Shown in pieces: positions 61,301 to 64,000 of a stretch of 64,000 nt of DNA (within the stretch, counting starts at the first letter, position 1; the number at the start of each line of letters is the position of its first letter). This stretch comes from Flectonema sp. DT1601 (taxonomy: Eukaryota > Euglenozoa > Diplonemea > Diplonemida > Diplonemidae), in the NCBI GenBank assembly GCA_964019425.1, contig OZ025798.1:62001-126000 (forward strand). Reading direction: 5' to 3'. The position numbers and the translations under genes are program-made. Below the pieces are notes generated by a model that was not told where the DNA came from, did no database searches, and saw only the letters and a list, made by a program, of their open reading frames with translations.

Positions 61301-64000
61301 CCTCTCGACGATCAGCCTGCTCGGAGCTCCCGTCGTGTCTCTCCAGAAACCGCTCCCGCCCCCAGAAGCACTCGTCCCGCGGTTGAACATCTGGTACACC
61401 ACTCCCTTCTTCGTCACACGCTGTCCCACGTAGTCCGGGTCCACGTATCCGGCCAACGCTTCCCCGGCTTTGTACACACAGACCTTGTACTGTCCGCTCG
61501 CCCCATCGAACGCAGGCGGCAGCACGAACATCCTCGCCACGTCCGTGTCCCACGTGTTGCGCACGGTAGCCGTTACGTTCGACGCCCTCTGCAGGGTGAA
61601 CCACTCGTCCTCCCCGATCGCCGATCCCCCTGGCGACTGCTGCGGTGCCGGACACACCTGCGTCGCGTTCACGATCGTGAGCAGGTCGAAAGGGTACCCG
61701 CCGTTGTTCTGCGAGCCGCAACGCACTCCCTTTCCGTGTTCCGCGTCGTCCTCGTTCACCGCACACCAAGACGAAAGCGACACCTGCGCACCGTTCGCCG
61801 CTACATCCGACACCACTCGCGTATCGAACGCGGTCAGGTTCGTCTTCGACGAGTCAACCTCCACCTCAAGGAACGATGGGTGCGCGTACAACCCGTATCC
61901 ACGGGCAGTCCTCGACGGAAGCCACAGCCACGGCTTCGGCCTGCTCGCGATCGACGTGTGCTGCACGCGGTAGCACACCTTGAACTCTCCAGTCACGATC
62001 GGAATGTGCAGCGTCGCCTCCATCCTCGTCGAAACCTCCGCCCCGAGAGTCGGGCACAGCGAAGACCTCCCGAAAGTTCCCGCTGCACAAGCCGCTCCGA
62101 AGTTGGCCGTCGAATCCACCGCAGGACCGTCGCAGTCGTCCTCGTCCACCGCCTCCCACTGCGAAACAGTTCCCCAAGTCGCCGACTTCGTTGGCAGCCT
62201 CGCCGCAGGCTTCTTCGACAGTACCAACTTGAAGATGTTGCTCGCACCGACCTCTGTCACACCGGTTGTGTAAGAGTGGAAGTGGAACCCAATCTCCCTC
62301 CCCGTCGGCGTGCTCGACGCAGGGGCCGACACGAACTGCGTCGACGCCCCTGCAAACGCCACCGTCTCCGCCGCCGGCCCCGTGAACAGCGACGTCACCG
62401 GCCTCAGTGCCGTGTCCACGGTCCAAGAGTCCACCAGACCCGCCTCGGTGTAAAATGCAGAACGTTGCCCGCCCGCCCGTGGGTCCCTGATCACCAGCTG
62501 GTTCGCCACCCCGCTTCCCTGCGCAACCTCTACCCAACGGCGGTCGTCCACCCCTCCTCCGAACACGTGTGTCGCGAAAGTCGTCCTCACGCACACCTTG
62601 TACTCCACCCGCGCATCAGAAGCTACAGTCGGCAGCGCGATCTTCATCACCGCCACGTCGCTCGGCCCGTCCGCCGGTCCGAGGTTCGTCGTACCCTGCT
62701 GCCTGTTAGGCGTCAACACTCCGACGTCTGCCGACAACCCCCACATCATGTTATCCGCCGAACCGTCGCTGCAAGAGTCCGACACCAACACGACCTTCGC
62801 AGAGTCCTTCCCCGCGCTCGTGTCGTACGAGTCCAGGTTCTCCGACGAGGAACACGATCCCGCAGAGAAGCTGCATCGGATGAGGTTCACGTTGATCAAC
62901 CCGTTGTTCGTCGGCTGGTTCCCCCCCGCCACGAACCAACGCAGCCCGTTGTCCTTCACCGAGTAAGTTCCCGGGTTCCACCACGAATTCGTGTGGTTCG
63001 CCGCGTCTAATCCAATCTGCATGCAAAGATGGTAATCTCCCTCCTCCTGCGGGGTCGTCATGAAGAACGTCAACGACGAAGACGAGTCCACCCTGTACAC
63101 CTTCGTCGATCCCACGAACGGAGAAGCCTCCGTCGATCCAGGAGCTCCCAGACAGTTGTTGTTGGCCAGCGCCGCGCTCGCCTTCACCAGCTTCGCGTGG
63201 AAAGTGATCCCCGCCGCCGCAGTCTCGTCCGGAACTGCCACGGTGTACTTCTGCAGCTCTCCTCCCAACAGCGTCGATCCTGCCGCAGGCGCGACCGTCA
63301 TCGTGTGCCTCGGGATCACCTCCCACTCATACGGAGTCTCCAGAATCAGCCAGTTTGCTGATCCAGCCTGCTTGTAGCAAACCTTGTACTGGTTGAACAC
63401 CAGTCCATCGCTTCCGACGTACTGCGGGTTGTACGCAGGCAGCTTCAACAGCGACGCCACCGACCTCGTGTTCGACAGCGAGTAGTCTCCCGGCACCACG
63501 TCGTCGAACAAGTCCGCCTCGTTCACCAACGCCGCTCCCAACAGCGTCCTGTCCGCCGACGCCGCCGAGCAGTCCTGCCCTCCGCAGTTCGCCATCGCGA
63601 ACGGCGACAGGCTGCACGCCGCCACCGACGACAGACCTGACCTCGCAGTCGTTCCGGTCCCGGCCACCGGACAGTACACCGACACGTGCGTGTCTACCAG
63701 GTCCGCATTCCAGTTCGTTGGGTTGATGTTGCACACCGCGTCCCTCTGCACCAACCGCAGAACGTCTCCCGAGTTCTCGCACCCGACTGGGTTCGTGCAC
63801 ACTCCACGCGGACCCGCCGTCAGCTCTTCCCGCACGTCCGTCACCAAGAACAACGCGTCCATCCCGGATCGGCGCTCCACCACCGACAGCGTCGGCCTCG
63901 TCCAAGTCTCTGTCCTGAAAGCCGATGAGTCCCACTCGCCACGGCGTCTGAACCCTTCCGGCATCACGTTCGCCGGGTCGTTCACCGACTCCACCCCCTC
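52358..64000 (-). CDS. Giant GC-rich repetitive surface protein with Pro/Thr stalk and GPI signal (5' end outside window)
   Basis: The long exon 52981-64000 is open to the window edge (no ATG there), about 3,670 residues. The last exon is 52358-52596, joined across 52597-52980 (GTATGT...AACAG, phase 1). It encodes GARDTPSPTPVPTAQPP, further Pro/Thr, then NGSDMLSPNKLLAVFCSLLAIVVAAL-type residues split as NGSDMLSPNK plus a 16-residue hydrophobic end: a classical GPI-anchor signal. The ectodomain is all beta-type repeats. At least five have [YF]KVC strands (QYKVCYK, EYKVCVR, EFKVCYR, QYKVCVY); later ones share a C-x2-C before a strand (CEHCTLQL, CSKCRVMV, CFKCSLSL, CYNCEFTF). A symmetric cassette, 52708-52881, could be an extra exon. 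GC and GC3 are far above neighbours. Likely adhesion or coat protein. Confidence 0.8.

Overview
This is nuclear DNA from a single-celled eukaryote. The genes are spaced, mostly AT-rich in their flanks and intron-poor. The introns I can model share a strict style (donor GTATGT or GTATGA, acceptor ending ACAG). The proteins are typical of free-living protists: a DUF3638-type giant ATPase, a DOMON/ferric-reductase fusion, a membrane pseudocyclase sensor, SEC14, GT61 and MAPKKK-like proteins. The lineage cannot be fixed from this window. A 58-bp minus-strand copy of the 5' end of 18S rRNA (34843-34900) is the only phylogenetic marker. Its last bases (ATGCAAGTGG) recall the foraminiferal SSU signature, but that is weak evidence.

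Layout. 1-7.9 kb: three tandem minus-strand genes (first one cut by the window edge) for secreted proteins built from a six-cysteine repeat with Pro/Thr linkers; about 2.5 kb is apparently identical at a 3,643-bp offset. 7.9-11.5 kb: AT-rich, gene-free, with a 0.33-kb dispersed repeat in two copies. 11.5-15 kb: DOMON-repeat ferric reductase with an abrupt, unresolved 5' end; a decayed LINE reverse-transcriptase fragment lies about 0.6 kb upstream. 16.2-17.3 kb: coiled-coil protein. 18.2-30.7 kb: one 4,152-codon exon for a giant DUF3638/DUF3645 protein with thioredoxin, UBA and zinc-finger parts. 31.6-34.1 kb: two-TM sensor with a degenerate nucleotide cyclase domain. 34.8 kb: 18S fragment. 35.6-50.9 kb: ten small or medium genes (flavin-binding PPOX-like, unknowns, zinc-ribbon coiled-coil membrane protein, MAPKKK-like membrane kinase, CoA-binding protein, GT61 glycosyltransferase, SEC14 with His-rich tail and CaaX box, NTF2-like). 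52.4-64 kb: the 3' part of a giant, GC-rich gene for a repetitive cell-surface protein with a Pro/Thr stalk and a GPI-anchor signal; it runs off the right edge.

Every well-supported gene is on the minus strand. The only plus-strand items are the LINE fragment and one open frame without a start codon (39052-39330). Most start codons also have a YAG 5-30 nt upstream. No shared pathway links the genes; the common theme is membrane and surface proteins (secreted repeats, ferric reductase, sensor, kinase, GT61, GPI giant). Gene models rest on sequence reading alone. Exon joins at 145-297, 3788-3940, 7704-7856, 16599-16668, 50432-50502 and 52597-52980 are inferred from splice motifs and frame.
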